Positions 7,601 through 17,039 are shown, counted from the first letter of the stretch. The stretch: DNA of 64,000 bases from Meridianimarinicoccus marinus (GCF_040689105.1 NZ_JBFBVU010000005.1:1-64000); one strand, 5' to 3'. Notes: generated by a model from the sequence alone, not told the origin. Numbers and translations: made by a program.

Positions 7601-8407
7601 ATGTCAACTAAACTCATGCAAGGAAAGCGTGGCCTGATCATGGGTCTGGCCAATGACAAATCGATTGCATGGGGTATCGCCAAGACCTGTGTCGAGCACG
7701 GGGCGGAGCTGGCGTTCTCCTATCAGGGCGGGCCGCTGAAGAAGCGGGTCGAGCCTCTGGCGGCGCAACTCGGCTCGGATCTGGTGCTGGAATGCGACGT
7801 GGCCGACCCGGCTTCGCTGGATGCGCTGTTCGCGACGCTGGAAGAGAAATGGGGCAAGCTGGATTTCGTGGTCCACGCCATCGGATTTTCCGACAAGAGC
7901 GAGTTGCGGGGCCGCTATGTCGACACCAGCCCGGCGAATTTCCAGACCACGATGGACATCTCGGTGTACTCCTTCACCGCCGTGTGCCAGCGGGCCGAAA
8001 AGCTGATGACCGACGGTGGCTCCTGCCTGACCATGACCTACTACGGCGCCGAAAAAGTCATGCCGCATTACAACGTCATGGGCGTCGCCAAGGCAGCGCT
8101 TGAAGCTTCAGTGCGCTACCTGGCCGAGGATCTTGGCAAGGACGGCATTCGCGTCAACGCGATCTCGGCCGGCACCATCAAGACCCTTGCTGCCAGCGGG
8201 ATCGGCGATTTCCGCTACATCATGAAGTGGAACGAATACAACGCGCCGCTGCGCCGGACCGTGACCCAGGAAGAGGTCGGGAAATCGGCGCTGTACCTGC
8301 TGTCCGATCTGGGCTCGGCCACCACCGGCGAGGTGCTTCATGTGGACGCGGGCTATCACGTGGTCGGCATGAAGGCTGTCGACGCGCCGGACATCGCCAA
8401 GGGATGA
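7601..8407 (+). CDS. fabI: Enoyl-[acyl-carrier-protein] reductase (NADH)
   Basis: A 268-residue short-chain dehydrogenase of the FabI type, catalysing the last step of each fatty-acid elongation cycle. The cofactor site is the divergent FabI form GLANDKSIAWGIA (about 15-27). The catalytic Tyr157-x6-Lys164 (YNVMGVAK) and the upstream MTYYGAEKVMPHYN block are typical, and AISAGTIKTLAASGI (substrate loop) is present. The stop codon overlaps the start of the LysE-type gene (ATGA), so they form an operon. Confidence 0.96.
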   Translation: MSTKLMQGKRGLIMGLANDKSIAWGIAKTCVEHGAELAFSYQGGPLKKRVEPLAAQLGSDLVLECDVADPASLDALFATLEEKWGKLDFVVHAIGFSDKSELRGRYVDTSPANFQTTMDISVYSFTAVCQRAEKLMTDGGSCLTMTYYGAEKVMPHYNVMGVAKAALEASVRYLAEDLGKDGIRVNAISAGTIKTLAASGIGDFRYIMKWNEYNAPLRRTVTQEEVGKSALYLLSDLGSATTGEVLHVDAGYHVVGMKAVDAPDIAKG

Positions 8408-9018
8408 CGCTGGTCGCTTTCCTGACCGTGGCCACGCTGCACCTGCTGGCCGCCATCAGTCCGGGACCGGCCTTCGTGATGTGCCTGCGGGTGTCGGTCG
8501 CCGAAGGGTTCCGCCCGGCGGTGGCGCTGTCACTGGGCATGGGTCTGGGCGCGACCCTCTGGGCCTTCGCGGCACTGGCCGGACTGGCGGTTCTGTTCGA
8601 GGTTCTGCCCATGGCCCTGACCGTCCTGCGCTTTGCCGGGGCGGCCTTCCTGATATGGCTGGCGGTGATGATGTGGAAACACGCCCGCAAGCCCCTGCCC
8701 CAGTCCGCACCCGACGTGCCGGTGCGCGGAAGTGCCTCGGCCTTCCGGCTGGGGATCACGACGCAACTGGCCAACCCCAAGCCCGCCGTCTTTTTCGGCG
8801 CGGTCTTCGTCGGATTGGTGCCGGGCGATACCGCGCTGTGGGTCAAGGCCCTTCTGCTGGCAGTGGTCTTCCTGAACGAGGCGCTGTGGTACATCGCGGT
8901 GTCGCGCCTGATGTCTGGGCGACCGGCCCAGACGCTTTATCGCAAGGCCAAGACCCATCTGGACCGCCTGTTCGGCGGGCTGATGGCGGCGCTGGCCGTG
9001 AAACTCGCAGCCGGGTAG
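8404..9018 (+). CDS. LysE/RhtB-family exporter
   Basis: A 204-residue inner-membrane protein with about six hydrophobic segments and the family motif AAISPGPAFVMCLR near the N-terminus, plus the QLANPKPAVFFGAVF segment mid-protein. LysE/RhtB members export amino acids or their analogues; the substrate is not predictable here. The start codon overlaps the fabI stop by 4 bp, giving translational coupling to a fatty-acid gene with no obvious functional link. Confidence 0.9.
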   Translation: MTLVAFLTVATLHLLAAISPGPAFVMCLRVSVAEGFRPAVALSLGMGLGATLWAFAALAGLAVLFEVLPMALTVLRFAGAAFLIWLAVMMWKHARKPLPQSAPDVPVRGSASAFRLGITTQLANPKPAVFFGAVFVGLVPGDTALWVKALLLAVVFLNEALWYIAVSRLMSGRPAQTLYRKAKTHLDRLFGGLMAALAVKLAAG

Positions 9019-9043
9019 GAACCCCGGACAAGGGAGGTCGAAG

Positions 9044-9547
9044 ATGACGGATCGTCTGCCACACGAGAAAGGGTTCCACATCAGCTGGGACCAGATCCAC
9101 CGCGACAGCCGGGCGCTGGCCTGGCGGCTGGACAAGCGCGGCCCCGGCCCGGACGGCGGCTGGAAGGCCATCGTCGCGATCACCCGTGGCGGTATGGCCC
9201 CGGCGATGATCATCGCGCGCGAACTGGACATCCGCACCGTGGATACGATCTCGATCAAGAGCTACGACAACCAGACCCAAAGCGACACGCAGGTGCTGAA
9301 CACGCCGGACCCGGATCTGATGGGCGACGGCACCGGTATTCTGGTCATCGATGACCTGGTGGACAGCGGCAAGACGCTGGAAGTTGTGCGCGCCATGTAT
9401 CCCAAGGCGCATTTCGCCACCGTCTATGCCAAACCCAAGGGCGAGCCGATGGTGGACACCTTCATCACCGGCGTCAGCCAGGACACCTGGATCTTCTTCC
9501 CGTGGGACATGGCCCTGCAGTACGTCGAGCCCTACCGCGGCACCTGA
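9044..9547 (+). CDS. gpt: Xanthine-guanine phosphoribosyltransferase
   Basis: A 167-residue type I phosphoribosyltransferase that salvages guanine/xanthine using PRPP. The PRPP-binding loop ILVIDDLVDSGKT is at about residues 102-114. Upstream, AITRGGMAPAMIIAREL fits the Gpt N-terminal active-site loop, and the C-terminal WIFFPWD box is characteristic of Gpt. A GGGAGG-type Shine-Dalgarno precedes ATG 9044. It follows the LysE-type gene by 25 bp. Confidence 0.93.
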   Translation: MTDRLPHEKGFHISWDQIHRDSRALAWRLDKRGPGPDGGWKAIVAITRGGMAPAMIIARELDIRTVDTISIKSYDNQTQSDTQVLNTPDPDLMGDGTGILVIDDLVDSGKTLEVVRAMYPKAHFATVYAKPKGEPMVDTFITGVSQDTWIFFPWDMALQYVEPYRGT

Positions 9548-9649
9548 CGCCGCCCCCACCCGCGCCGGATTACCCGGCGCCACGACTTGGTTGCTGGCCC
9601 CTGCGAAAGGGCCTACACCCGGCTGAACACTAGAGACAGGGCAGATCTC

Positions 9650-11494
9650 ATGGCTAAAAAAGGCAAGGCCTCGCAACTCGTGGTCTGGGTGCTGATGGCG
9701 ATGCTTATCGTCGGGCTCGCGGGCTTCGGCGTGGGCAATTTCGGCGGCACCATCACCAATGTGGCCACGGTTGGCGAAACCGAGGTGGACATCGACACCT
9801 ATGGCCGCGCCTTGCAGCGCGACATGCAGGAACTGGAAGCCGCCACCGGCCAGCCCGCCTCGATGGCCGATCTTCAGGCACAAGGCCGCGACGTGGCCGT
9901 GCTGCAAGGGCTTCTGGGCACCGCCGCGCTGGATGAAGCCACCCGTCTGGCCGGCCTGTCGGTGGGCGACGAACGTGTCAGCAGCCAGATCCGCGACATC
10001 GAGGCTTTTCAGGGGCTCGACGGCAAGTTCGACCGCGAAGCCTATGAATTCGCTCTGGATCGCAACCAGATGTCGGTGGAACAGTTCGAAGATTCGGTGC
10101 GTCAGGATCTGGCCCGCAACCTGTTTCAGGCGGCACTGGTCTCGGGTCTGTCGCCGCAGCCTGCCTATGCCGACGCGATCTATCGCTTCATCGCGGAACG
10201 CCGGACGCTCAGCCTGATCCGCATGACCGAGGACGATCTTGAAGCCCCGGTGGCGGCCCCCGATGCCGCCGCCATTCAGGCACATTACGAGGCCAACATC
10301 GACGCCTATACCCTGCCCCAGCGCAAGGCGATCACTTACTCCTGGCTGACCCCCGAAATGCTGGCCGAAACCATCGAGGTCGAAGAGGCCACGCTGCGCG
10401 CCGCCTATGACGCCCGCGCCGAGGAGTTCAACATCCCCGAGCGCCGTCTGGTCGAACGTCTGGCCTTTGCCGACGAGACCGCCGCACGGGAGGCTATGGC
10501 CGCGATCGAAGACGGCACCGCCGAGTTCGATAATTTCCTGACCGAGCGCGAGCTGACCGTGGATGACGTGGATCTGGGCGCCGTGTCCCGTGACGATCTG
10601 GGCGCCGCCGCCGACGGCGTGTTTGCCCTGACTGAAGCCGGTGTGGTCGGCCCCCTGCCCAGCACCCTCGGCCCGGCGCTGTTCCGCGTCTCTGCCATCC
10701 TGTCGCCGCAGAGCACGACCTTCGAAGACGCCCGCGACCTGCTTGCAGCCGAATTGCAGGTCGAAGCCGCCCTCAGCCAGCTGGACAACGAACTGGAACC
10801 GCTGGAAGATCTTCTTGCCGGCGGCGCCACGCTGGAAGACCTGGCCACGGAAACCCCGATGGAGCTGGGCACGGTGGAATGGTTCGGCCCGGCGCCGGAA
10901 GGTATCGCCGCCTATGCGACCTTCAACGAGTTGGCCGCCCAGGCAACTCCCGACGATTTCCCCGAAGTGCGGCAGTTGGACGATGGCGCGCTGTTCGCGA
11001 TCCGCGTGGATGAGATCATCCCGCCGACGGTGCAACCGCTCGACGACGTGATCGATGCGGCCACAGAGGCAGCCCGCGAGGCCGCCGTGCGCGACGCCCT
11101 GCGCGTTCGCGTGACCGAGTTGGAAGAAGCCCTGTCGTCGGGCCTGTCGGCCACCGATCTGGGGCTGGAGCCGCTGGTGGTGAACAACATCACCCGCACC
11201 TCGGTCCCCGAAGGGGTTCCGCTGGAGGCAGCCGAGCGCATCTTCACGCTGGAAGAAGGCGAGATCGAGGTCATCGAGGATGGCGCAGCACTGGTGCTGC
11301 TCCGCAACGACGAGATCCTGCCGCCTTCCGAGGATGATCCCAATGCCGCCATGCTGCGCCAGGTTCTGGGCCAGCAGGCCAGCGAACAGATGGCGCAGGA
11401 CGTGCTGAACGAGATCGCCCGCGCCATGGAAATCCGCGCCGGGATCACCATCAACCAGGCCGCCCTGAACGCGGTGCACGCGCAACTGCCATGA
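9650..11494 (+). CDS. PpiD/SurA-like membrane-anchored peptidyl-prolyl isomerase
   Basis: A 614-residue protein with a short cytoplasmic N-terminus (MAKKGKAS), one membrane helix at about residues 9-30, then a SurA_N-type chaperone region and a parvulin-like region in the periplasm. The layout matches PpiD, which assists folding of proteins leaving the Sec translocon. ATG 9650 was chosen since the basic segment and membrane helix follow it directly. The 3' end overlaps trpE by 4 bp, an odd but tight coupling between a chaperone and tryptophan synthesis. Confidence 0.88.
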   Translation: MAKKGKASQLVVWVLMAMLIVGLAGFGVGNFGGTITNVATVGETEVDIDTYGRALQRDMQELEAATGQPASMADLQAQGRDVAVLQGLLGTAALDEATRLAGLSVGDERVSSQIRDIEAFQGLDGKFDREAYEFALDRNQMSVEQFEDSVRQDLARNLFQAALVSGLSPQPAYADAIYRFIAERRTLSLIRMTEDDLEAPVAAPDAAAIQAHYEANIDAYTLPQRKAITYSWLTPEMLAETIEVEEATLRAAYDARAEEFNIPERRLVERLAFADETAAREAMAAIEDGTAEFDNFLTERELTVDDVDLGAVSRDDLGAAADGVFALTEAGVVGPLPSTLGPALFRVSAILSPQSTTFEDARDLLAAELQVEAALSQLDNELEPLEDLLAGGATLEDLATETPMELGTVEWFGPAPEGIAAYATFNELAAQATPDDFPEVRQLDDGALFAIRVDEIIPPTVQPLDDVIDAATEAAREAAVRDALRVRVTELEEALSSGLSATDLGLEPLVVNNITRTSVPEGVPLEAAERIFTLEEGEIEVIEDGAALVLLRNDEILPPSEDDPNAAMLRQVLGQQASEQMAQDVLNEIARAMEIRAGITINQAALNAVHAQLP

Positions 11495-12999
11495 GCCTGA
11501 CCCCGTCCTTCGAGGCTTTCACGGAAGGCCATGCCGCCGGGCGCAACCAGCTGGTCTATACCCGGCTGGCCGCCGATCTGGATACCCCCGTATCGCTGAT
11601 GCTGAAGCTGGGCGACGCGGGCACCGACACCTTCATGCTGGAGTCCGTCACCGGCGGCGAGGTGCGCGGACGCTATTCGATCATCGGTCTGAAGCCCGAC
11701 CTGATCTGGGACTGCCGCGGCACGCAGGCGCGCCTGAACCGTGCCGCCCGCTATGATCGCGACGGCTTCGTGCCCGAGGAGGCCGCTCCGTTGGAGTCGC
11801 TGCGCGCGCTGATCGCTGAAAGCCGGATCGAGATGCCCGACGACCTGCCGGCCTCGGCCGCCGGGCTGTTCGGCTATTTGGGCTATGACATGATCCGGCT
11901 GGTCGAACACCTGCCGGGCGTCAATCCCGACCCGTTGGGTCTGCCCGATGCGATGCTGATGCGGCCCTCGGTCGTGGTGGTGCTGGACGGTGTGAAGGGC
12001 GAGGTCACCGTGGTCTCGCCGGTCTGGACTCGCGACCGCCTGTCGGCCCGCGCCGCCTATGCCCAGGCCGCCGAACGCGTCATGGATGCGGTGCGCGACC
12101 TGTCCCGCCCGGTTGCGGGGGAAAGCCGCAATCTGGGTGCGCCCGCCACCAGCGCCGAACCGGTGTCGAATTTCACCAAGGACGGCTATCTAGCGGCAGT
12201 CGAGAAGGCCAAGGACTACATCCGCGCAGGCGATATTTTCCAGGTGGTCCCGGCACAGCGCTGGACCCAGAAATTCGACCTGCCGCCCTTCGCGCTGTAT
12301 CGGTCGTTGCGGCGCACCAATCCGTCGCCCTTCATGTTCTTTTTCAACTTCGGCGGCTTCCAGGTGATCGGCGCCAGCCCCGAGATTCTGGTGCGGGTCT
12401 TCGGGCGCGAAGTCACCATCCGCCCCATCGCCGGCACCCGCCCACGCGGCGCCACGCCCGCCGAGGACAAGGCGCTGGAACGGGATCTGCTGTCAGACCC
12501 CAAGGAATTGGCCGAGCATCTGATGCTGCTGGACCTTGGCCGCAACGACACCGGACGGGTGTCGAAGATTGGCACCGTGCGCCCGACCGAGGAATTCATC
12601 ATCGAACGCTACAGCCACGTCATGCACATCGTGTCAAATGTGGTGGGCGAGTTGAGCGAAGATCACGACGCCCTGTCGGCGCTGCTGGCCGGGCTTCCGG
12701 CGGGCACCGTGTCCGGCGCGCCCAAGGTCCGCGCGATGGAGATCATCGACGAGCTGGAACCGGAAAAGCGCGGCATCTATGGCGGTGGTGTGGGTTACTT
12801 CGCGGCCAATGGCGATATGGACATGTGCATCGCCCTGCGCACCGCCGTGCTGAAGGATCAGAACCTGTACATCCAGGCCGGTGGCGGCGTGGTCTACGAC
12901 AGCGATCCCGAGGCAGAGTGGCAAGAAACCGTCAACAAATCCAAGGCGATCCGCATGGCGGCCGAGGATGCCGCGCGCTTCGACGGCTCCAACAGCTAG
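11491..12999 (+). CDS. trpE: Anthranilate synthase component I
   Basis: A 502-residue enzyme converting chorismate to anthranilate together with TrpG. The N-terminal feedback-binding segment reads MLESVTGGEVRGRYSIIG (LLES-type tryptophan site). The C-terminal chorismate-binding domain shows RNDTGRVSKIGTV, PAGTVSGAPKVRAMEIIDELEP and GIYGGGVGY. It begins inside the end of the ppiD-like gene (ATGA). trpG lies 1.16 kb downstream in the same direction, separated by an opposite-strand gene, so trpE is not in one simple operon with trpGDC. Confidence 0.97.
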   Translation: MSLTPSFEAFTEGHAAGRNQLVYTRLAADLDTPVSLMLKLGDAGTDTFMLESVTGGEVRGRYSIIGLKPDLIWDCRGTQARLNRAARYDRDGFVPEEAAPLESLRALIAESRIEMPDDLPASAAGLFGYLGYDMIRLVEHLPGVNPDPLGLPDAMLMRPSVVVVLDGVKGEVTVVSPVWTRDRLSARAAYAQAAERVMDAVRDLSRPVAGESRNLGAPATSAEPVSNFTKDGYLAAVEKAKDYIRAGDIFQVVPAQRWTQKFDLPPFALYRSLRRTNPSPFMFFFNFGGFQVIGASPEILVRVFGREVTIRPIAGTRPRGATPAEDKALERDLLSDPKELAEHLMLLDLGRNDTGRVSKIGTVRPTEEFIIERYSHVMHIVSNVVGELSEDHDALSALLAGLPAGTVSGAPKVRAMEIIDELEPEKRGIYGGGVGYFAANGDMDMCIALRTAVLKDQNLYIQAGGGVVYDSDPEAEWQETVNKSKAIRMAAEDAARFDGSNS

Positions 13000-13000
13000 G

Positions 13001-14053
13001 TCAGCGCGTCAACCAGGACAGGGGCACCGGGGTCACCCCGGCGCCCTCTTTCGCCAGCCAGTCGCCAACGGCTTGCAACACCGCAGGATCCTCGCCCAGC
13101 AGAACCGCCACGCGGCCATCGCGTTGGGCGCGCAGACGCAAGGCTTGCAGGTTTTCGGGCATCACGGCACCTGGCTCGGTAAACCGGCGATAGAGCGGCA
13201 CCAGCGTGGAAGGATCGCTCAGAAGTGAGGCTCGCGCGGAACCGTCGAGGCGGACCCGTTCCAGCACTTCGCCGTCCCCGATTGCATCGCGCACCGCGAC
13301 GCTCATCACCCAGTCTGGCAGCGCGCGCCCTGCACCCTCGGCAATGAACGCCACCAGCGGGCCATCCGGCCGCCGCCAGATCGGTGTTGGCGCAGGCAGA
13401 TCCACATTCGGCGTGGTTGCCAGAGAAACGCGGAACACCTGCGGTACAGCCGATGTCGGTACCGCCGCCACTGATGACGCAACGCTCACACCCGTAACGG
13501 GGTCCGGGGCCTGTGCAATCATCTCCACCTGTGACAGCCCGCGCGCAGGCAGCCCCCGTTGCGGCGCTGAAATCTCGAGTATCGGAGTGGCGTGGGGTTT
13601 TGGTTCCAGAACCGGGCGGGCAGGTAGCGCAAGGTCTGGCCGAGACGGTTCGGCATCATTCACGGCGACTGGCTCTGGGTCCGCAGGGGGTATTGCGGCG
13701 GGCAGTACCTCGGCGATAGTCCCAACCCCAGCTTCCAGAACGTGCGGCTCTTCGGGACGTTCTGGCACCTGATCTGACAGTGTCACGGCTTGGGCACCCG
13801 AACCTAAAGGCGCCGCAACCTTGGCCAAAGATCCCCGTTCCACAGCCTTCGCGGGCGCGCCGGTCACGGCCTCCCATCTTACGTCCTGCGGGGGCTCTAG
13901 GTCCCGGAAATCTACGGGCATCGGATCAGACGGTTCAAACACCGCGACAGGATCATCGCCACGCTGCGATTCCAGAACCAAGGCGGCCGTGAACAGGATG
14001 ATCCCGCCCACGATGACGCCCCAGAAAGCTCCTGTCAGAAATCCGCGTCCCAC
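13001..14053 (-). CDS. Membrane-anchored protein of unknown function (possible reduced polysaccharide-deacetylase relative)
   Basis: 350 residues. A single N-terminal membrane anchor (about 5-28, FLTGAFWGVIVGGIILFTAALVL) is followed by a long Pro/Ala/Glu/Val-rich low-complexity region (about 35-220) and a compact C-terminal part (about 225-350). The N-terminal anchor and the last 30 residues (GRVAVLLGEDPAVLQAV onward) resemble, from memory, the anchored 'divergent polysaccharide deacetylase' proteins of Rhodobacterales. The central NodB-like domain would be largely missing. It is convergent with trpE (1-bp gap) and divergent from trpG. No catalytic motif is visible; function unknown. Confidence 0.7.
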   Translation of the reverse strand: MGRGFLTGAFWGVIVGGIILFTAALVLESQRGDDPVAVFEPSDPMPVDFRDLEPPQDVRWEAVTGAPAKAVERGSLAKVAAPLGSGAQAVTLSDQVPERPEEPHVLEAGVGTIAEVLPAAIPPADPEPVAVNDAEPSRPDLALPARPVLEPKPHATPILEISAPQRGLPARGLSQVEMIAQAPDPVTGVSVASSVAAVPTSAVPQVFRVSLATTPNVDLPAPTPIWRRPDGPLVAFIAEGAGRALPDWVMSVAVRDAIGDGEVLERVRLDGSARASLLSDPSTLVPLYRRFTEPGAVMPENLQALRLRAQRDGRVAVLLGEDPAVLQAVGDWLAKEGAGVTPVPLSWLTR

Positions 14054-14163
14054 GCCTGCCCGTGCTCCGATCCTGCTGTGTCCTCACTGGTAGCGCCTTG
14101 TTCCCCCCTTGACCACCCGCGCCTTAACTGGGCAGATGTGCCAGGCTTTGAAGGACCGGGGAC

Positions 14164-14745
14164 ATGCTGCTTCTCATCGATAACTACGACAGTTTCACCT
14201 ATAATCTCGTGCATTATCTGGGCGAACTGGGTGCCGATGTGACAGTGCATCGCAACGACAAGATCACGGTCGAGGATGCCCTGGCGCTGAACCCATCGGC
14301 CATCGTGCTGTCGCCCGGTCCCTGTGATCCGGCGCAGGCGGGCATCTGCCTGGACCTGACCCGCGCCGCCGCACAAGCCGGGGTGCCGCTGCTGGGGGTC
14401 TGTCTTGGCCATCAGACCATCGGCGAGGCGTTCGGCGGCAAGGTCGTGCGCTGCCACGAGATCGTGCACGGCAAGGCCGGCACCATCCTGCACGAGGGCA
14501 AGGGCGTGTTTGCCGGCCTGCCCTCGCCGCTGTCCGGCACGCGCTATCATTCGCTGATCGTCGACCGTGACAGCCTGCCCGACTGTCTGGAAGTCACCGC
14601 CTGGCTGGAAGACGGCACCATGATGGGGCTACGCCACCGCGATCTGCCGGTGGAAGGCGTGCAGTTTCATCCCGAAAGCATCCGTTCCGAGCATGGGCAC
14701 GCCATGCTGAAAACCTTTCTCGACAGTGCCAAGGTGCCCGCATGA
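14164..14745 (+). CDS. trpG: Anthranilate synthase component II (glutamine amidotransferase)
   Basis: A 193-residue class I glutamine amidotransferase supplying ammonia to TrpE. NYDSFTYNL opens the chain, SPGPCDP is at about 50, the nucleophile Cys80 is in GVCLGHQTIGEAFGG, and the catalytic His-x-Glu is in VQFHPESIRSEHG near residues 164-174. It could also serve PabB for folate synthesis, as amphibolic TrpG/PabA proteins do. It overlaps trpD by 4 bp. A possible sigma70-like -35 (TTGACC, 14109) is upstream, but the -10 is poor. Confidence 0.96.
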   Translation: MLLLIDNYDSFTYNLVHYLGELGADVTVHRNDKITVEDALALNPSAIVLSPGPCDPAQAGICLDLTRAAAQAGVPLLGVCLGHQTIGEAFGGKVVRCHEIVHGKAGTILHEGKGVFAGLPSPLSGTRYHSLIVDRDSLPDCLEVTAWLEDGTMMGLRHRDLPVEGVQFHPESIRSEHGHAMLKTFLDSAKVPA

Positions 14746-15764
14746 GTGACATTCTGAAACCGCTGATCGGTCTGGCCGCAGACCGCCCGCTGACCGCAGA
14801 CGAGGCCTTGGCCGCTTTTGAGACCCTGTTCGACGGCACCGCCACGCCCAGCCAGATCGGCGGCTTCCTGATGGCGCTTCGGACGCGGGGCGAAACCGTG
14901 GACGAAATCGCCGCCGCCGCCGCCGTGATGCGCGCCCGCTGCGCCAAGGTGGCCGCACCCAAGGGCGCGATGGATATCGTCGGCACCGGCGGTGATGGCA
15001 TGGGCACGCTCAATATTTCCACCGCGACGGCTTTCGTCGTGGCGGGTGCCGGTGTGCCGGTGGCCAAGCACGGCAACCGTAACCTCAGTTCAAAATCCGG
15101 CGCGGCAGATGCGCTGGGGCAGATGGGCATCAACGTGATGATCGACGCGCAAGCCACTGAGAAGGCGCTGGAGCAGGTCGGTATCTGCTTCATGATGGCG
15201 CCGATGCATCACCCGGCGATCAAGCACGTCATGCCCACCCGGCAGGAGCTTGGCACCCGCACGGTGTTCAACCTGCTCGGCCCGCTGACCAATCCCGCGG
15301 GCGTCAAGCGCCAGTTGACCGGCGCCTTTTCCCGCGACTGGATCCGGCCGATGGCGGAAACGCTGGCGGCGCTGGGGTCAGAACGCGCCTGGCTGGTGCA
15401 CGGCAGCGACGGCACCGACGAATTGTCGATCTGTGGTGAAAGCTATGTCGCCGCGCTGGAAGATGACCGCATCGAGGACCGCACCCTTCACCCCGAAGAC
15501 GCCGGGCTGCCCGTACATCCCTTTGAAGCCATCCTCGGCGGCTCGCCCGAGGAAAATGGCGTGGCGTTCCGCGCCTTGCTGGACGGCGCGCCGGGCGCCT
15601 ACCGGGATGCGGTCTGCCTGAACGCCGCCGCAGCCCTGGTCATCGCCGACAAGGCTGCCGACCTGAAAGACGGCGCGGTCATGGCACAAGAGAGCATCGA
15701 CAGCGGCAAGGCCCTGAAGAAAGTGCAGGATCTGGCCCGCGTCACAACGGAGCTTGCGGCATGA
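14742..15764 (+). CDS. trpD: Anthranilate phosphoribosyltransferase
   Basis: A 340-residue enzyme attaching anthranilate to PRPP. The glycine-rich PRPP site GTGGDGMGTLNIST lies at about residues 83-96, followed by VAKHGNRNLSSKSGAAD and the HHPAIKHVMPTRQELGTRTVFNLLGPLTNP block typical of TrpD. Four-base overlaps with trpG and trpC show a translationally coupled trpGDC unit. Confidence 0.97.
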   Translation: MSDILKPLIGLAADRPLTADEALAAFETLFDGTATPSQIGGFLMALRTRGETVDEIAAAAAVMRARCAKVAAPKGAMDIVGTGGDGMGTLNISTATAFVVAGAGVPVAKHGNRNLSSKSGAADALGQMGINVMIDAQATEKALEQVGICFMMAPMHHPAIKHVMPTRQELGTRTVFNLLGPLTNPAGVKRQLTGAFSRDWIRPMAETLAALGSERAWLVHGSDGTDELSICGESYVAALEDDRIEDRTLHPEDAGLPVHPFEAILGGSPEENGVAFRALLDGAPGAYRDAVCLNAAAALVIADKAADLKDGAVMAQESIDSGKALKKVQDLARVTTELAA

Positions 15765-16564
15765 GCACCACCATCCTGGACAAGATCAAGGCCTACAAGC
15801 TGGAACATGTGGCGGCCTGCAAGCGCGACCTGTCGATGGCCGAGCAGGAGGTCCGCGCCCGCGCCGCCAGCCCCACGCGCGGCTTCGCCACGGCGCTGAA
15901 GGCGGCGCAGCAGGACGGCTATGGCCTGATTGCCGAGATCAAGAAAGCCAGCCCCTCCAAAGGGTTGATCCGCGCCGATTTCGATCCCCCCGCTCTGGCC
16001 CGTGCTTATGAGGCCGGCGGCGCGACGTGCCTGTCGGTGCTGACCGACGCCCCGTCTTTCCAGGGCGCGGACGGGTTCCTGACCGCTGCCCGTGACGCGG
16101 TCTCGCTGCCCGCGCTGCGCAAGGATTTTATGTATGATCCCTATCAGGTGGCCGAGGCCCGGGGTCTGGGCGCCGATTGCATTCTGATCATCATGGCCAG
16201 TGTCGAGGACGGTCAGGCCGCCGAACTGGAAGACGCGGCGTTCGGCTGGGGCATGGATGTGTTGATCGAAGTGCATGATGCCGCCGAACTGGACCGCGCG
16301 CTGGACCTGAAGTCGCCCCTCATCGGGATCAACAACCGCAATCTCAAGACCTTCGAGACCTCGCTGGACACCACCCGCGATCTGGCGCCGCGCGTGCCGG
16401 ATGACCGGTTGGTCGTCGGGGAATCAGGCTTGTTCACCCGCGAGGATCTGGCTTCGATGGCCGAGACCGGCGTGCGCACCTTCCTGATCGGTGAAAGCCT
16501 GATGCGGCAGGACGATGTGGAAGCTGCCACGCGCGCGCTGCTGTCGGACCCGGTGAGCGCATGA
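15761..16564 (+). CDS. trpC: Indole-3-glycerol-phosphate synthase
   Basis: A 267-residue TIM barrel that cyclises CdRP to indole-3-glycerol phosphate. Signatures are IAEIKKASPSKGLI (catalytic Lys), LSVLTDAPSFQG, LRKDFMYDPYQV, LIEVHD, GINNRNLKTFETSLD and GESGLFTREDL. It is not fused to TrpF. The stop overlaps the start of moaC (ATGA), extending the operon into molybdenum-cofactor genes. Confidence 0.97.
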   Translation: MSTTILDKIKAYKLEHVAACKRDLSMAEQEVRARAASPTRGFATALKAAQQDGYGLIAEIKKASPSKGLIRADFDPPALARAYEAGGATCLSVLTDAPSFQGADGFLTAARDAVSLPALRKDFMYDPYQVAEARGLGADCILIIMASVEDGQAAELEDAAFGWGMDVLIEVHDAAELDRALDLKSPLIGINNRNLKTFETSLDTTRDLAPRVPDDRLVVGESGLFTREDLASMAETGVRTFLIGESLMRQDDVEAATRALLSDPVSA

Positions 16565-17037
16565 GCGGGCTGACCCATTTCGATGCGCAGGGACAGGCGC
16601 ATATGGTGGATGTCTCGGAAAAGCCGGTGACGTCGCGCATGGCCGTGGCGTCAGGTTGCGTGAAGATGGCGCCGGAAACCCTTGCAATCATTACGGAAGG
16701 TCGCGCGAAGAAGGGCGATGTCCTGGCGGTGGCACGGCTGGCCGGCATCATGGGCGCGAAGAAAACCGCCGAGTTGATCCCCCTGTGCCATCCGCTGCCG
16801 ATCACCAAGGTCGCCGTCGAGTTGACTCCGGACGACGGCCTTCCCGGCGTGCGGATCGAAGCCACCGTCAAGACTTCGGGCCAGACCGGGGTGGAGATGG
16901 AAGCGTTGACAGCGGTCTCCACCGCCGCGCTGACCCTTTACGACATGGTCAAGGCGGTCGAGAAATCCATGGAAATCAGCGATATTCGTCTTGAGATGAA
17001 GGACGGCGGCAAGTCCGGACGCTACGAGGCGGTCTGA
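16561..17037 (+). CDS. moaC: Cyclic pyranopterin monophosphate synthase
   Basis: 158 residues. MoaC converts the MoaA product (3',8-cyclo-GTP) to cPMP in molybdenum-cofactor synthesis. Conserved segments are MVDVSEKPVTSRMAVASG, GIMGAKKTAELIPLCHPLPI and the C-terminal MVKAVEKSMEISDIRLEMKDGGKSG. The partner moaA is not in the window. It sits between trpC (4-bp overlap) and moeA (2-bp gap). Confidence 0.96.
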   Translation: MSGLTHFDAQGQAHMVDVSEKPVTSRMAVASGCVKMAPETLAIITEGRAKKGDVLAVARLAGIMGAKKTAELIPLCHPLPITKVAVELTPDDGLPGVRIEATVKTSGQTGVEMEALTAVSTAALTLYDMVKAVEKSMEISDIRLEMKDGGKSGRYEAV

Positions 17038-17039
17038 GC

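Noticed and set aside
8843..11485. A minus-strand open frame of 880 codons opposite the ppiD-like gene and gpt
   Set aside because: Same shadow effect. It crosses several real genes and shows no domain, signal peptide or ribosome binding site.
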